Of a stretch of 64,000 nucleotides of DNA, positions 45,197 through 55,633 are shown in pieces. The stretch spans positions 1-64,000 of the forward strand of contig JBBELK010000311.1 of NCBI GenBank assembly GCA_037783545.1. Direction: 5' to 3'. Every line of letters begins with the position of its first letter. Positions within the stretch are counted from its first letter, which is position 1. The notes beneath the pieces were generated by a model that saw nothing but the letters and a program-made list of their open reading frames with translations, was not told where the DNA came from and made no database searches. A program made the translations under genes and the position numbers. The stretch comes from Henricia sp. BOLD:AAB3569. Lineage: Eukaryota; Echinodermata; Asteroidea; Spinulosida; Echinasteridae.

Positions 45197-45281
45197 TTTT
45201 AGCTTGTAATCCATTTTCTAAAGCAAATAAATCCTGTGCTAAGCAAATTTGTGTGCTTAGCAGCGCCATGAAATTGGCCCC
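45197..45281. mobile_element. Truncated end of the GGCCAATTT MITE family
   Basis: CTAAGCAAATTTGTGTGCTTAGCA, written as CTAAGCAAATTTGTGTG then CTTAGCA, and terminal AAATTGGCCCC match the right arm of 16563-16798. It ends 48 bp before ORC5 exon 1 in plus-strand order. Confidence 0.5.
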
Positions 45282-45328
45282 TGGACTTGAGTACGGGACT
45301 TGAGTACGGTACTACAATTAACACTGAC

Positions 45329-45436
45329 CTCTCCCATGAGCGAGCGTAGCAATCCTATTTGTTTTTGTCGGCACACAATCCTCTGAAGCAAATCTTCACA
45401 GTCACAGCCAAATCCATCTTTCTTTTTGCCATCCAT
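45329..45436 (-). CDS. ORC5: ORC5 exon 1 (start codon)
   Basis: 36 codons from ATG at 45436: MDGKKKDGFGCDCEDLLQRI followed by VCRQKQIGLLRSLMGE. The RE/RQ.QI..L..L.GE pattern matches the ORC5 N-terminus (CRESQVSILQSLFGE in human). Donor GAG/GTCAGT. No upstream in-frame ATG was found before a stop. Confidence 0.9.
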
Positions 45437-48109
45437 CGTCAATTAAGCTCAATGAAACTATAAAATCGTCACAACTGTAGAGGAGAAAATGTTAGACATT
45501 AATTAATCCACTGGATTTTTCATTCACGATTTGTATGCCATTTAAAAACCCAGCACACAAATTGTATGATTGGCATTTCCCAAAAAGTGTAAATTAGTCA
45601 GCCCAAGGAAAAGTGAATTTTTGGGAAAACAGTAAGTTTTTCTTTGAAAATGTGTAGGCCGGCCTATATTCAATTTTTTGTCTCTCATTTCCCATAAAGC
45701 CTATGCCTACTTAATTAATGCATGGTAACAATTAAATGTAGCTCCATATGATTAATAATGGTCAAGACTTTGTCCCAACCCTTTCTCCATGTCCCAACCA
45801 ACCATGGAGGATGCCCCAACTCATTCATATGCAATCACAATATTTAGTCCCAAATTATTTTTAAGTTTTTTTCTTAAAATATAGCTAAGAATTATTCTGC
45901 TACTGCTAGATTTTATGCCAGATTCATTTTTTTTTTCCAAAAAATTCTGCCAGATCTGGCAGAAATCTGCTCGGGTTGGTGACCCGTGACGCTGCGCGCT
46001 GACTTGGTTTTGTGAGCAAACGATCATCCGGCGGGAGTACATTTCGGGGCAACCCGTCCGAGAAAGTAACCCGAACGCACCTATAAATACCGGACACCGA
46101 TTGGTGGCTTTCGTTTGGTTGCTTACGTTCGGTCCGTGGTTCCGGTCGGCTAGTCTGCCGTAGTTTTCTGCCGTTGCTCGCGATCCGAACGAACGCACTA
46201 TAGTATCCTGCAAGCACCTAAATTCGCGCGCACGTAATTTCGCGCGCTGCTGCTTTCCTCGGCGTATCTTCTCAACAAAATCACGCACTGACGTCAAATT
46301 TTTCTTGAAAGTTGTTTGTCACATCATCTTTCAATTTGCATTCAAATGAGAAAAATTAAGGGTTTCTCAGTAAGTAATTGAATAACTGTTAATTCAGGGT
46401 AAAAAATTCTACCTTATAGACAGGGTACAAAATACTACAATCAAAATGGTTCTGAGAAATCTTTAAAATTCACGAAAACTTTTACCACCGATCGTCTGCT
46501 CAGTCTCCAGGCACTAAAAAACAATATTGATTAGGTTTTACTTTCCAAAAGAGGGCGCTTTGAAAGGTACGGGGCTTAAGGAAAGACATGTGTCTTATAG
46601 CTTTTCAATTCGAAATTAATACTGCTTAAGAAATTTGAGTCAATCATAATAATTTACTTATAATTTACAATTTCGTGTTTTTTTTTTCATTCCACAAGGG
46701 AAACAGACCGAGAGAATAAAAATAATAAAACATAATTAAAAAAAACAAAAACAGAAGGCTTAACATTAAAATGAAATCAACGGCAATATAGCCCATTCCG
46801 CCCTCCATTGGTCAACTTCACTGCTGGTTTTGGTAATAGATGTCCCAGAAAAAGCGTGCAGTTTATATGACTTAATCATCTCCAAAACTCAAATAATCTT
46901 TCAATTATGTCCTTATAAGTAATGTACTGGATCATAGTTATTAGAAAGCACTTCTTCTAGAAGCATAATTTTCAGATACTGGGCACAACGGGGACACCGT
47001 AGTGTGACATGTGACTAGGGAGCGAATTAACGTCACGTAACTTTGGCAAGTCTACTTTTGCATGTGTTTGCAAAAACAAAGCTGGCGTCGTACGGCGACG
47101 TTGCTCTTCCTTGAAATTTTACTCCCAGGTAGGGTTGGACATAAGGAATCTGACAAAGGAGCCAACATTTTCTTTTTGGTTGCTTGATTGTGATCAAAAC
47201 AGTGACAAGACTTATGTGCGCGAAATATGGTAGCCCGAGGATACTACTACTATACATACAAACAATGTACGTACAGTGTACAAAAGTACAAGCTCGCTTC
47301 GGAACTTTGGTCATGAAGTACAAGTAGGCGCAGAGTGCCATGCTTGCTTGCGCGGCATAAGGACAACTCGACAGAAAGCGGTCGTAAGTAGGCCTACTTT
47401 AATTTTCGAACATTTTATGCTTCGATTTGATATGCTTAAGTGCGCCGCAGGTAAAAGTTGCGGTCTTTTGCTTTCAGTACGGTAGTGGGTTCATGAGTGG
47501 TGTCACGTTGAGCATGTTGAGTGGTGTCAGTGCAGGTACAGGTCAACTCGACCGTTTACCAACTCGTCTTGCGCATCATCAGCATGGATATAGTTGCAGC
47601 CAGTAGCGCTGACGGCGTGATCTGCACGAGATAGCCCAGCTGATGGCGGTTGTGCAGTAGCTGATACAGATACAGACCAACTCGACCGTTGCGCGTTCAA
47701 CCTGGTTCAACGGGAAAATTCAACTCGTCCGTTTACATGCAGTTAGCCCTACAAATAGGGCTGTAAATAGCTCGCTTTTCAAATCTGACTTATTACAGTC
47801 GCAAATCACAGCCCTACTACGAGGGTGTACGTACGTACATGTAGACGCTAAGTTTTTAACTGCTGAAATCCGAGAAAGTTCCACTACAAATATCGTCCGA
47901 AGCACATCAGACCAGAGCACTTTCACATACACCATTGCAATCCTGAGAGTCTAGTGTTTCATAAAATAACGGTAACGCTTACGGAATCGTCAATTTGGCC
48001 ATCTACGATGTTTGGAAACATTTGGACAAAATTCGGACAACGTTCTGACGTGCATATCCCTGGGCGACGCCATCTTATTAGCTGATATGATGGCGCTTCT
48101 CGATCATGA
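45437..48109. other. ORC5 upstream region; no gene assigned
   Basis: A CpG-rich stretch at 45960-46280 includes TATAAATA (46082-46089, plus strand) and an inverted CCAAT (ATTGG at 46099). A 158-codon minus-strand frame (45821-46297) crosses it but has no recognised domain and no supporting splice structure. 46300-48100 holds AT-rich sequence and short unsupported frames. Confidence 0.4.
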
Positions 48110-49035
48110 GAATGCTCTGGGATCTTTAGAGTGCATTACCTAACACACTGGACCAACGGCTTTACATCCCTTTTCGAAGGATGGAGCAAGTTTGGTTAAG
48201 TGCCTTGCCCAAGGGCACAGGTACCGCAGCCGTACTTCCAAATACTGAAAGGCACCCAGGCCTGTTTTTTGCTGATATAGGCCTATGCTTCTGCTTGGCG
48301 GCATGGGTGACTTTCAAGATCAGCACTTTTTTCCCCATCAAAATCGTTGCTCAAAATGGAATCTTTAGGCAAGTCATATTACAGGAAATTGCTATTTTTG
48401 GTAAAATCAGGCAGGATTCACTCAAAATTACCACCAAACGGCTTTTTGTCAAAGCGACCCGCGTGGCAACTTTACGAGTGAAAATTCATTTGACGTGAAT
48501 CCTTCATTCACTGACCGCACAGTGGCACAAAAAAGAAAATCCCCCCTCGTCCAAAAATGGTACGTGCTGGATCTGGTCTGGTGCTTGAAACTGTTATAGG
48601 CGAGCGCCATTGCGCAGGCGCAGGCTATGACCTCTGTAAAACACGATGCCAGCCGATGTAGTTTATGAAGTTGAATTTGATCGTCAAATTGTTAAAAACG
48701 GAGGTGTGTACGTAAGTTTTCAGAGAATTACGGCCAGGGAGGTATGTAGAACGTGTAAAGATTTTGATTTTACCAAAAATAGCAATTTCTTGTAAAATGA
48801 CTTGCCTAAAGATTCCATTTTGAGCAACGATTTTGACGGGGAAAAAAAGTGCTGATCTTGAAAGTCACCCATGCCGCCAAGCAGAAGCATATATCAGCAA
48901 AAAACAGGCCTGGGTACCTTTCAGTATTTGGAAGTACCGCAGCCGGTTTCGAACCCGGATTTGAACTCGCAACCCCAAGTTTTCACCCATGATTGCGAGT
49001 CAATGGCCCTAACCACTCGACCACTGTACCCCATA
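48110..49035 (-). mobile_element. tRNA-derived SINE, copy 2, split by a long-TIR element
   Basis: 48110-48232 matches the body of the SINE at 32131-32335; 48937-49035 matches its tRNA head (GATTGCGAGTCAATGGCC, GGTTTCGAACCCGGATTTG). The two parts are separated by 704 bp of another transposon. Confidence 0.8.
48233..48936. mobile_element. 704-bp long-TIR (Mutator-like) element, copy 1
   Basis: Left end TACTTCCAAATACTGAAAGG and right end CCTTTCAGTATTTGGAAGTA are inverted copies, and similarity continues for about 180 bp on each arm. A 9-bp duplication CCGCAGCCG flanks it exactly (48224-48232 and 48937-48945), and removing the element restores the host SINE. No transposase frame; non-autonomous. 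Confidence 0.92.
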
Positions 49036-49135
49036 AGGCCTATGTATAAGCATCAAAACTAAAGTAGACAACCAAAATTTCTCGTTTTCTAGCTGCTATA
49101 TAGTGCTAGGCTGATGAGTAGTAGATTTTCAGGTG

Positions 49136-49330
49136 TTTTTGTTTCGCAATGTCATCAGTTTCGCTGATGATTCGCCCTCGCTTTGCTTTAAAGGCACAGG
49201 CTCATCATCAATGCGCGCGCCAAATTCGTGCAATGAAATACGCAGCTCCATATAGCAAATGCATTGAGCTGCCTATTTCGTGGCACGAATTTGGTGGGCG
49301 CGCATTGCTGACGAGCCTGTGCCTTTAAAG
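49136..49330. mobile_element. Inverted-repeat block with GCACAGGCTC arms
   Basis: TTTAAAGGCACAGGCTC...ATGCGCGCGCCAAATTCGTG (49189-49231) is mirrored by CACGAATTTGGTGGGCGCGC...GAGCCTGTGCCTTTAAA (49282-49328), enclosing about 50 bp. A MITE of about 140 bp (49188-49328). Confidence 0.6.
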
Positions 49331-49396
49331 GTAGAACACATGATTGGTATCTCGAAAGTCAGAAATGTTCACAGATTTACACATACACATTATTAG

Positions 49397-49868
49397 GGCC
49401 TACACAAAAATTTGTTTGATTTATAAAAATAAGTTAGCAGTCAAAACCAATGTGATGTGTATTGCATGCAATAGGCCGTATTCCTGAACGCGTGAGGGCG
49501 CTGTCAGGTGGTCCGCGTCCATCGCGCGTTATGTTCGAACACAAAAAACGCTACGCGCGCACGCCTTTCAAACGTTTATTTTGAATGGAAATCTGTGCGC
49601 GCGCCACAGGCCTGCGCGCTCCGCGTACGTGACTTTTCCCCACGTACGTATGCACGTACATGTGTGTACCCCCACTTTTCTGCTGTCGTCTATGGACATT
49701 TTCCCTCAAATCACCGTGTTCGAGGAATAGGAATACGGCCTATTAACTGGTGTTCTGCTATTCCTGCTAAAAACACAAGTTGACACTCAATTTTAACTAT
49801 TAACCCATTTTTAGAAATCAAACAAATTTTGGATTAAGCAAATTTGTCTGCTAAACAGAGCAATTGGC
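49397..49868. mobile_element. GGCCAATTT-family MITE, copy interrupted by another MITE
   Basis: 49397-49470 (AAATTTGTTTGATTTATAAA) and 49744-49868 (AACACAAGTTGACACTCAA, ending AATTGGCCCC) are the two arms of the family seen at 16563. The centre is occupied by the CGTATTCC element. Confidence 0.65.
49471..49743. mobile_element. CGTATTCC MITE, copy 1, nested
   Basis: Starts ATAGGCCGTATTCCTGAACG and ends AGGAATACGGCCTAT; GC-rich interior with many CGCG words. The same element occurs inverted at 60257-60538, sharing ACGTACGTGGGGAAAAGTC-type sequence and the words GTCCATAGACGACAG. Confidence 0.85.
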
Positions 49869-49976
49869 CCCAGGGTGTTTTCTGGCCTACGGTAACCCGT
49901 AGGAACAGAATCATTCTGTCTATTGTGATCGGTGCCTGCCATGAATTTTTGTGTGTGTGTTTGCAGTCCCCGAACT

Positions 49977-50200
49977 TAAAGCCCAATACATCATTTGCAG
50001 TTACTTAAATATTTATTTAACCATTTGACAAGGGAAAAAACGACTAAAAGTGTTGATTGCAATAGTAAACAAACACCCGTATGATTTTTTTCGTGTAAAA
50101 TGTACCTTTTTGGGAGAAACTGCAGGTTTTTAAAGATGGTTTCACCATCCAGGCTATTCACACTAAAATAAACATGCATAGATTTTTCAGGTTTGCTATT
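49977..50200 (+). repeat. Dispersed repeat R, copy 4
   Basis: Starts AAAGCCCAATACATCATTTG, then CAGTTACTTAAAT, and later GTGTAAAATGTACCTTTTTG. Closest in sequence to copy 1 at 25184. Confidence 0.55.
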
Positions 50201-50524
50201 TTAATCATTGAACCGACACTTTCAGTTTCACTTTAAATCCTTCCCATCCCTCCCCCCAGCCCCCACACCCCCTCAAAAAAATAGTGACACTGGTAATAAA
50301 ATTTCCTGACTTTTATGATGACCGTTACCCGCAAATATTTCTTAAACAAGTTCTAATTTGCAACCGTTGGAGAAAAAAAATGAAAAGAATTTAGAAGTGG
50401 AGTGATGAGACGTTCGGCCAAAGCGGTGAAAATCACTATTAGGGAAATGACTGAATCGAGGAATAAAGTATAATAGGCTTTTATATACATGTATTTAAAA
50501 GTGTGCTAACTACATGTACGTGAC

Positions 50525-51158
50525 TACTTCCAGATACTGAAAGTATTGGCTGTTTTTTTAATGAAAATGATGTTATTAAAGCATATACTTTAATCAGTAG
50601 AACCAAGTCTTTTTACAGGAAATTGTAATTTTTTTGTAAAATCAAAATCTCTACACGTTCTACATACCGCCCTGGCCGTAATACTCTCGTGTAAAACAAA
50701 ATGGTGATATTTTTTTTTTAAAATAAAATCCCCCCTCATCCAAAAATGGTACGTGCTGGGTCGCAATTCGGGTAGTTTGGTGCTCGACTCTTTTATACGC
50801 GAGCGCCATCGCACAGAGGCAGGACTCTAGGATTTATGCAAATCTGAAGGAATAAATCTCACCATTTTGTTTTACACGAGGCCTAGTATAGGAGGTTCTG
50901 CTCGGAGCGATGTGAATTCGATCGTCGATTTGAGAAAAACGAGGGTGTGTACGCCAATTTTAAAAGTAATACAGCCAGGGCGGTATGTAGAACGTGAAGA
51001 GATTTTGATTTTACCTGTAAAAAGACTTGCCTAAAGATTCCAATTGGAGCCACGTTTTTGATAGGGGAAAAAAATAGTTCTACTGAAAGTAACGTATCGG
51101 CTTTAATAACATCATTTTCATTAAAAAAAACTGCCGATACTTTCAGTATCTGGAAGTA
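50525..51158. mobile_element. 634-bp long-TIR (Mutator-like) element, copy 2
   Basis: Ends TACTTCCAGATACTGAAAG and CTTTCAGTATCTGGAAGTA. The interior shares ATCCAAAAATGGTACGTGCTG (split: CCAAAAATGGTACGTGCTG) and GGTATGTAGAACGTG with copy 1 at 48233. The flanking 9 bases do not match each other, so the target duplication has decayed or one end recombined. Ends 140 bp before the SUR start codon. Confidence 0.85.
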
Positions 51159-51298
51159 CCGGTAACCAGTGACTATTTGATGAACTGGTTGAAAGTTGAT
51201 ATCCTACATGTGTATACAGAGATTCCAGGGTGATTACGGTCACATTGAACAAATTCATGTTATTGTTTAAATTTCATGCAGCATCCATAGAACTTAAA

Positions 51299-51913
51299 AT
51301 GGAGGACGCTCTTGAGAAGTTCAACTGGTACTGTGGCATCAACAACACAGAGACTCTGGCTGACTTCACCTTTGACCTGAACCACACCCTGTACAATGCC
51401 TGCTTCACCGATCTCGTCTACACCCTACCGCATCTTGTCTTCATTGTCATGGCAACCATGGTGCTCCTTATCAAGGGATGCTGCACCGGTATCCGCAAGA
51501 AGAAGTTCACCTACCTCATCCAGTACCCTGGACACAATTTGCGCTGGTTGCTGTACCTAGTTTTTCTTTCGCTGGTGTTCTGCGAGCTTGCAGAGGGCAT
51601 CTTGAACGACACCTACGTTTACAAAGATGAGTCAACGAGGCCGCATTTGTACGTCCCTGCGGTTGTTGTCGCGGTTGCAACAATCCTAACCATGGTTTAC
51701 TACAACCAGACAGAAACATGGAATTCCAGGTATATGCCCTTGCTGCAGCTGGTCTACTGGGAACTGGCTTTGGGTGCCGAGGTCCTCAGGTTCCTGAATT
51801 TGTACAATGATCCTCGAGTGGATAACTCCCTCCTACGGGTAAAACTTAACATCGCTGCTATAGTGATATATTCACTGATGGTGGTGATAGAAATGAATGT
51901 CATCCGGATCAAG
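51299..51913 (+). CDS. ABCC8/9-like: SUR-like exon 1: N-terminus and TMD0
   Basis: 205 codons. Start ATG at 51299 lies in AACTTAAAATGGAGG; an in-frame ATG exists at 51230 but a possible splice acceptor TTTCATGCAG at 51271-51280 makes the upstream part likely 5 prime UTR or intron. Glycosylation sequons N15-N-T and N28-H-T sit before the first helix, as expected for the extracellular SUR N-terminus. Five hydrophobic helices follow (about 36-58, 76-97, 108-130, 140-158, 178-200). Donor AAG/GTAAGA. Confidence 0.9.
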
Positions 51914-51992
51914 GTAAGACCTTAAAGTTCACCCTCGGCGATTTTCTAATTTGCGAAGAAGGTTTATATCTTGATAACTACAATGTAAAGGT

Positions 51993-52111
51993 GCCTTTCC
52001 TTTGGTCCGTTTTTCATCCGTTTGCGTCTGAATCGCTCCATAGACCGATACAGACGGACGAGCGAAACGCAACGCACACAAAATTGATGAAAAACGGACT
52101 AAAGGAAAGGC
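51993..52111. mobile_element. 119-bp MITE with 26-bp inverted ends
   Basis: GCCTTTCCTTTGGTCCGTTT and its inverted partner AAACGGACTAAAGGAAAGGC bound the element, 80 bp after SUR exon 1. Confidence 0.75.
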
Positions 52112-52482
52112 GGCTTTACTAATATTCAAATAATATTTTTCATCAATTACTGTCTTAGTTTGTAAGTTTACTAATGAAGAAAATCTTGTAATTAAATATT
52201 CATGTTTTCAACGTTTTCTACTTTCTGCTGCTGGGGGAACAGTACAGTTTGCTGGGCCCGAGACATGTTTTGATGATGTCTAAGCGGGTAGTCGCGTTAT
52301 GCACAACGTTTAGGTGGAAGATACATGTACTTGTTAATAGTTTCCTTCCATTCATTAAACCCATAAAGTTCATTAAACCAGTAAATGGAAAGAATACACT
52401 TGAATCTAAACAACATGCAATTAAATATAATACTAACCACATTATTAAGCTTGTGATAAAAACCAATCATGTATACTGCCTT

Positions 52483-52640
52483 TGAAAGTCTATTGTATTA
52501 TTTTCAATGACCCAAATTCTTACTACAAACTCTAGCTGTTTATACAGAAACCTTAAATAGAGCAATGGTACCAAATACCGTATAACGTTATTCCACCTGA
52601 GGTGGTATCTTTTTGAAATTACATGGTTTTTAAAATGGGC
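52483..52640 (+). repeat. Dispersed repeat R, copy 5 (diverged)
   Basis: GTCTATTGTATTATTTTCAA and TGACCC match the start of the R family; the rest is weak. In SUR intron 1. Confidence 0.35.
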
Positions 52641-52912
52641 GTGCACACTTCATTTTTTGTATATACGGCTGGGTACATGTACTTTGGCAGTACACATGTA
52701 CATGGTTGCATTGCAAACATGCATGGATTTTCACAGATTGCTGAATCTACGGAGCTAAAATTTCTTTGGATTACTTTGATTCCTCTTTATTATACATTTA
52801 AGGTACATACTGTAGTTGTTCCAGAAAATGATTAACATTATTGATGGAAACATTCTCTACAAATGATATACTGGGTATTTGTCTGTAGCACGGAAACTTA
52901 ATATCGAGTGCT

Positions 52913-53017
52913 GGGGTGCATTCAATAGCACAATACAATACCAACAATACCTTCAAAGCTGAAGGTATAGAAAAATACAGCATGCCGGTATACGTATTGC
53001 GCTATTGAATGTGCCCC
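52913..53017. mobile_element. 105-bp MITE with inverted ends
   Basis: GGGGTGCATTCAATAGCACA and, inverted at the right end, GGGGCACATTCAATAGCGCA. In SUR intron 1, ending 164 bp before exon 2. Confidence 0.7.
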
Positions 53018-53181
53018 TGGAGGGTTCATGACCTCGCTTTCCGGCTACTTTCAGTGTTGTTGATTACCACATTCCGTATCGCACTGATCAATGTACAATA
53101 ATTACCGTATATCAACTACCCAATACCATTTTTTGCCGAGTAGAGATCAAAATGAGTGTGTATTCTTTGTTTTCTTCCAAG

Positions 53182-53418
53182 ATCTTCAAGTGTTGTCACA
53201 AGGAAGATGAGTTTCCCGAGGACCTTAAGAAGCCTGACATGTACTACATGCAGGGCTACACCAGCCTCCTGTCCTCAGCCTTCTACTGGTGGCTCAACTG
53301 GATCTTCAAGAAAGGTTACAAGACGGCCCTGGAGCTCTCAGATCTTGGCAGTCTCTCTGAGTTTCACACCACCAAATACCAGAGGGATGTCTTCACTGCA
53401 GCCCTTGAAAAGGAGCAG
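53182..53418 (+). CDS. ABCC8/9-like: SUR-like exon 2: L0 linker/start of TMD1
   Basis: 79 codons after TTCTTCCAAG. Contains the ABCC hallmark YTSLLSSAFYWWLNWIFKKG and LELSDLGSLSEFHTTKYQRD. SUR1 has the corresponding [20 protein letters not shown]. Ends LEKEQ at donor CAG/GTCTGT, a weaker-than-usual donor. Confidence 0.9.
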
Positions 53419-53438
53419 GTCTGTTGCATGCCTCATCC

Positions 53439-53478
53439 TACTCTAAGAATGCTAAAAGTGACTTTGTTACGTTGACCT
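53439..53478 (+). repeat. Orphan terminal repeat of the TACTTTTAGAAGGC family
   Basis: TACTCTAAGAATGCTAAAAG and GTTACGTTGACC match 22055 and the ends of 44098-44999. Starts 20 bp after the exon 2 donor. Confidence 0.4.
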
Positions 53479-53879
53479 AGGGACAGGACAAGTCAGTGTT
53501 GGGTTCTAGTTATTTTACACATGTCAAAAATCTCATAGTCAAAATCAAACTTTTAAAAACATACCATGCAGGTCGTTCTCCTCTAAAAAATTATGCGCAA
53601 TTTTTACATTTGTAGGGTTCACTTATTGTGTAAAATGTTTGATTTGACATGACATTATTCCGCAGTAACAATGGAATAACCTCAAGAGGGTGGGCTCACA
53701 GTGAGTCACAAGCAAACTACAGTAGTTTCATTTTGACTAACTTGACATTTGACATTTCTAACGTGACATTTCTTTAATTAATAGTGCACCAATCCCAGTG
53801 CCCTTTGGCAGCTGGAGTTAATGTTTTTAACTGGCATGTTAAAAAACTCCTAATATTTTTTACCTAATATTTTACAAAA

Positions 53880-54060
53880 CTATCTGAAAGAAGTCTTGGA
53901 GGTCTCGGGCTTGAATCCCGATGAGGCCTATGCAGGTGATTTTTCTGTCACCTCATATTTAGTAATTTTGTTTTAATGGCGATGAGGCACCGTATCAAAT
54001 TTTGCATTTGTTACTTTGCTCAGTTGCACATTCATGCAACACCGAGAGAAAAATTGGGTT
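53880..54060 (+). mobile_element. 5 prime-truncated tRNA-derived SINE
   Basis: GGTCTCGGGCTTGAATCCCG is a tRNA T-arm/box B, then GATGAGGCC and a tail ending in GCTCAGTTGCACATTCATGC. Same family as 54094; a tail relative is at 33140. Confidence 0.5.
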
Positions 54061-54093
54061 CGTAGGTAAAAACTTGAGAGAATATACCACTGT

Positions 54094-54235
54094 GCCTTGT
54101 AGCTCAGCTGGTAGAGCATCTGCCCGGTAAGTCGGAGCTCTTGGGTTTGAATCCTGACGAGGCCCGTGTTATTTTCCTGTCATCCCATGTTTTTTAGTAC
54201 ATGTATGCACTATGTAAGGCCTGCTGATGACTATC
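54094..54235 (+). mobile_element. tRNA-derived SINE with tRNA-Thr-like head
   Basis: The 70-nt head (54094-54163) has acceptor GCCTTGT/ACGAGGC, an intact D arm TAGCTCAGCTGGTAGAGC and T arm TTGGGTTTGAATCCTGA. GGT sits at the anticodon position but the anticodon stem is mispaired by an extra base, so a SINE or pseudogene rather than a working tRNA gene. In SUR intron 2. Confidence 0.6.
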
Positions 54236-54814
54236 TCCAATTTTTACCAATTTTGCACGAATACATGTACATTTAAAATAAAAGCTCCATACTGGTAATC
54301 CAGGATACCTTTTGCATGTGTCACGGTGTGGGGAATATACTATGTAGTCCAATACTCCTGATGAAAATCCACTATATCAGGGAGTGTTAACTTTATTTTC
54401 AATAATTTTCATCATCAAGAAAGTTAAAGGGCCTATGACATGCTAGACAACTTTTTGCCTAACCTTCGCTTCATATAAAGGATTACTTGTTAAAGCAAGA
54501 CATGCTATTGTTCGTTTGGATGTAAAATCAATAAAAGGTAGCCTTTTTCAACTTTGAAGATTTCATTGAAATAAATCACAGACAGAGGGCGCTGTTTGGA
54601 GTGCATCACGTAAGGAAAAGTTTAGAAAAAACAAGACTTCAAGTTGTGGGATATTGCTGCAGTTTTCTCCCCCAGTTTCGTCATGGCTTACAACAGGAAA
54701 CATGTAGAACAAACTCAAACAGTCATGGATTACAAAAGTTCCAGGACATTTGAGAAAAAGGTGGAATCTTTTGTGCACAGTTGAATGTGATTTTTCTGTG
54801 TTTGCCTCCGTCTT

Positions 54815-55145
54815 GCGTGGACCGTCTTAAACGGATAATAAAGACCTGGCTGGTTTTAAACACTTAAAAGCAAATTTGTTGCAGTAAGACAAACGGCTAC
54901 AGGTTTTCCCGGTCATGTGTGTGTGCGCGTACAACATGCGTGCAATGCATGTAACATGATTGAACACTGTAAAAATGTCAAAAGATCAAAGTTTACTGTC
55001 CAATTAAGAGTTTTACTGATTTATACAAAAGAGTATTTATAAATGGAAATAATAGTTGGTTTGGCCAGTCTTAAACAGTATGTTTAAAACTGGCTAGGGG
55101 TCTGGACGCTGACAATGGCCCTCGCCTTGTGGCTTGGGCCTTTGT
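54815..55145 (+). repeat. Dispersed repeat Q, copy 3
   Basis: Contains GTTTAAAACTGGCTAGGGG and CTGACAATGGCCCTCGCC, matching 31375-31600 and, inverted, 26340-26890. In SUR intron 2, ending about 70 bp before exon 3. Confidence 0.55.
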
Positions 55146-55212
55146 TAACTTTAATAGCTTTTAATACCAATACATACTTGCTTAATGCGTTATTGCTGGA
55201 TTTGATCCACAG

Positions 55213-55410
55213 GCTAGAGCCAAGGCTAACAAAAACCCTCTGAGCTTGTATCGCGTTTATACAAGAGCCTTTGGATACCGTATTATGATGGGTGGTTTTG
55301 TGAAGATTGTCGGTGACATCGCATCCTTCGTAGCACCTCTTGCACTGGCTGGGGCCATCAACTACGTCACAGCACTCTATTATACAACAGGCATCGAGGA
55401 ATATACCATA
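55213..55410 (+). CDS. ABCC8/9-like: SUR-like exon 3: first TMD1 helix
   Basis: 66 codons: ARAKANKNPLSLYRVYTRAF, then FVKIVGDIASFVAPLALAGA, ending EEYTI. The order of a basic elbow, YTRAFG and a D-FV-P helix is that of ABCC TMD1. Acceptor GATCCACAG, donor ATA/GTAAGC. Confidence 0.9.
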
Positions 55411-55633
55411 GTAAGCCAATGTTTAATGCAATCTATTGGAAATTATCGGGCTTTTCAATATTTTGTACATTATTTTCCAAGCTTCACTTGGCAGGTTTCA
55501 CTTTCCAAGGTAATTTGGAAATGTATACGTGTGTCGTAAAAACATCAAGATTTACATCTGAAGTCATTTGAATCAAGTCTGAATCAAGTCCCAAGTCTCA
55601 AAATATTGTGACTCGTGTATAACTCGAATCAAA

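Larger units (their letters stand above)
26075..45436 (-). other. ORC5: ORC5 gene, complete, 9 exons (gene span)
   Basis: Origin recognition complex subunit 5, an AAA+ family protein of the nuclear complex that marks replication origins and loads MCM. Nine exons (108, 297, 193, 131, 140, 223, 111, 113 and 49 nt) join in frame to 1365 nt, that is 454 residues plus stop; human ORC5 is 435. Walker A is GHGSTGKT at residues 49-56, and TIYIVLDKAE (about 131-140) matches the degenerate Walker B strand of ORC5. Later blocks [42 protein letters not shown] and [12 protein letters not shown] follow the family in order, and the protein ends in YLYDFVK. All introns are GT/AG. Intron 1 is 11.3 kb because of transposon insertions, including a whole LTR retrotransposon. 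No break in the coding sequence was seen. Confidence 0.95.

Noticed and set aside
45821..46297. 158-codon minus-strand frame upstream of ORC5
   Set aside because: No recognised family, no splice continuity with ORC5 exon 1 and a composition shift inside the frame. Kept only as a note in the upstream-region entry.
51230..51298. Upstream in-frame ATG as SUR-like start
   Set aside because: It would add 23 unconserved residues before the sequon-bearing N-terminus and crosses a plausible splice acceptor; the ATG at 51299 fits SUR proteins better.
54094..54163. Functional tRNA-Thr gene
   Set aside because: The anticodon stem is disrupted by an extra base and a truncated relative lies 200 bp upstream, which fits a SINE.
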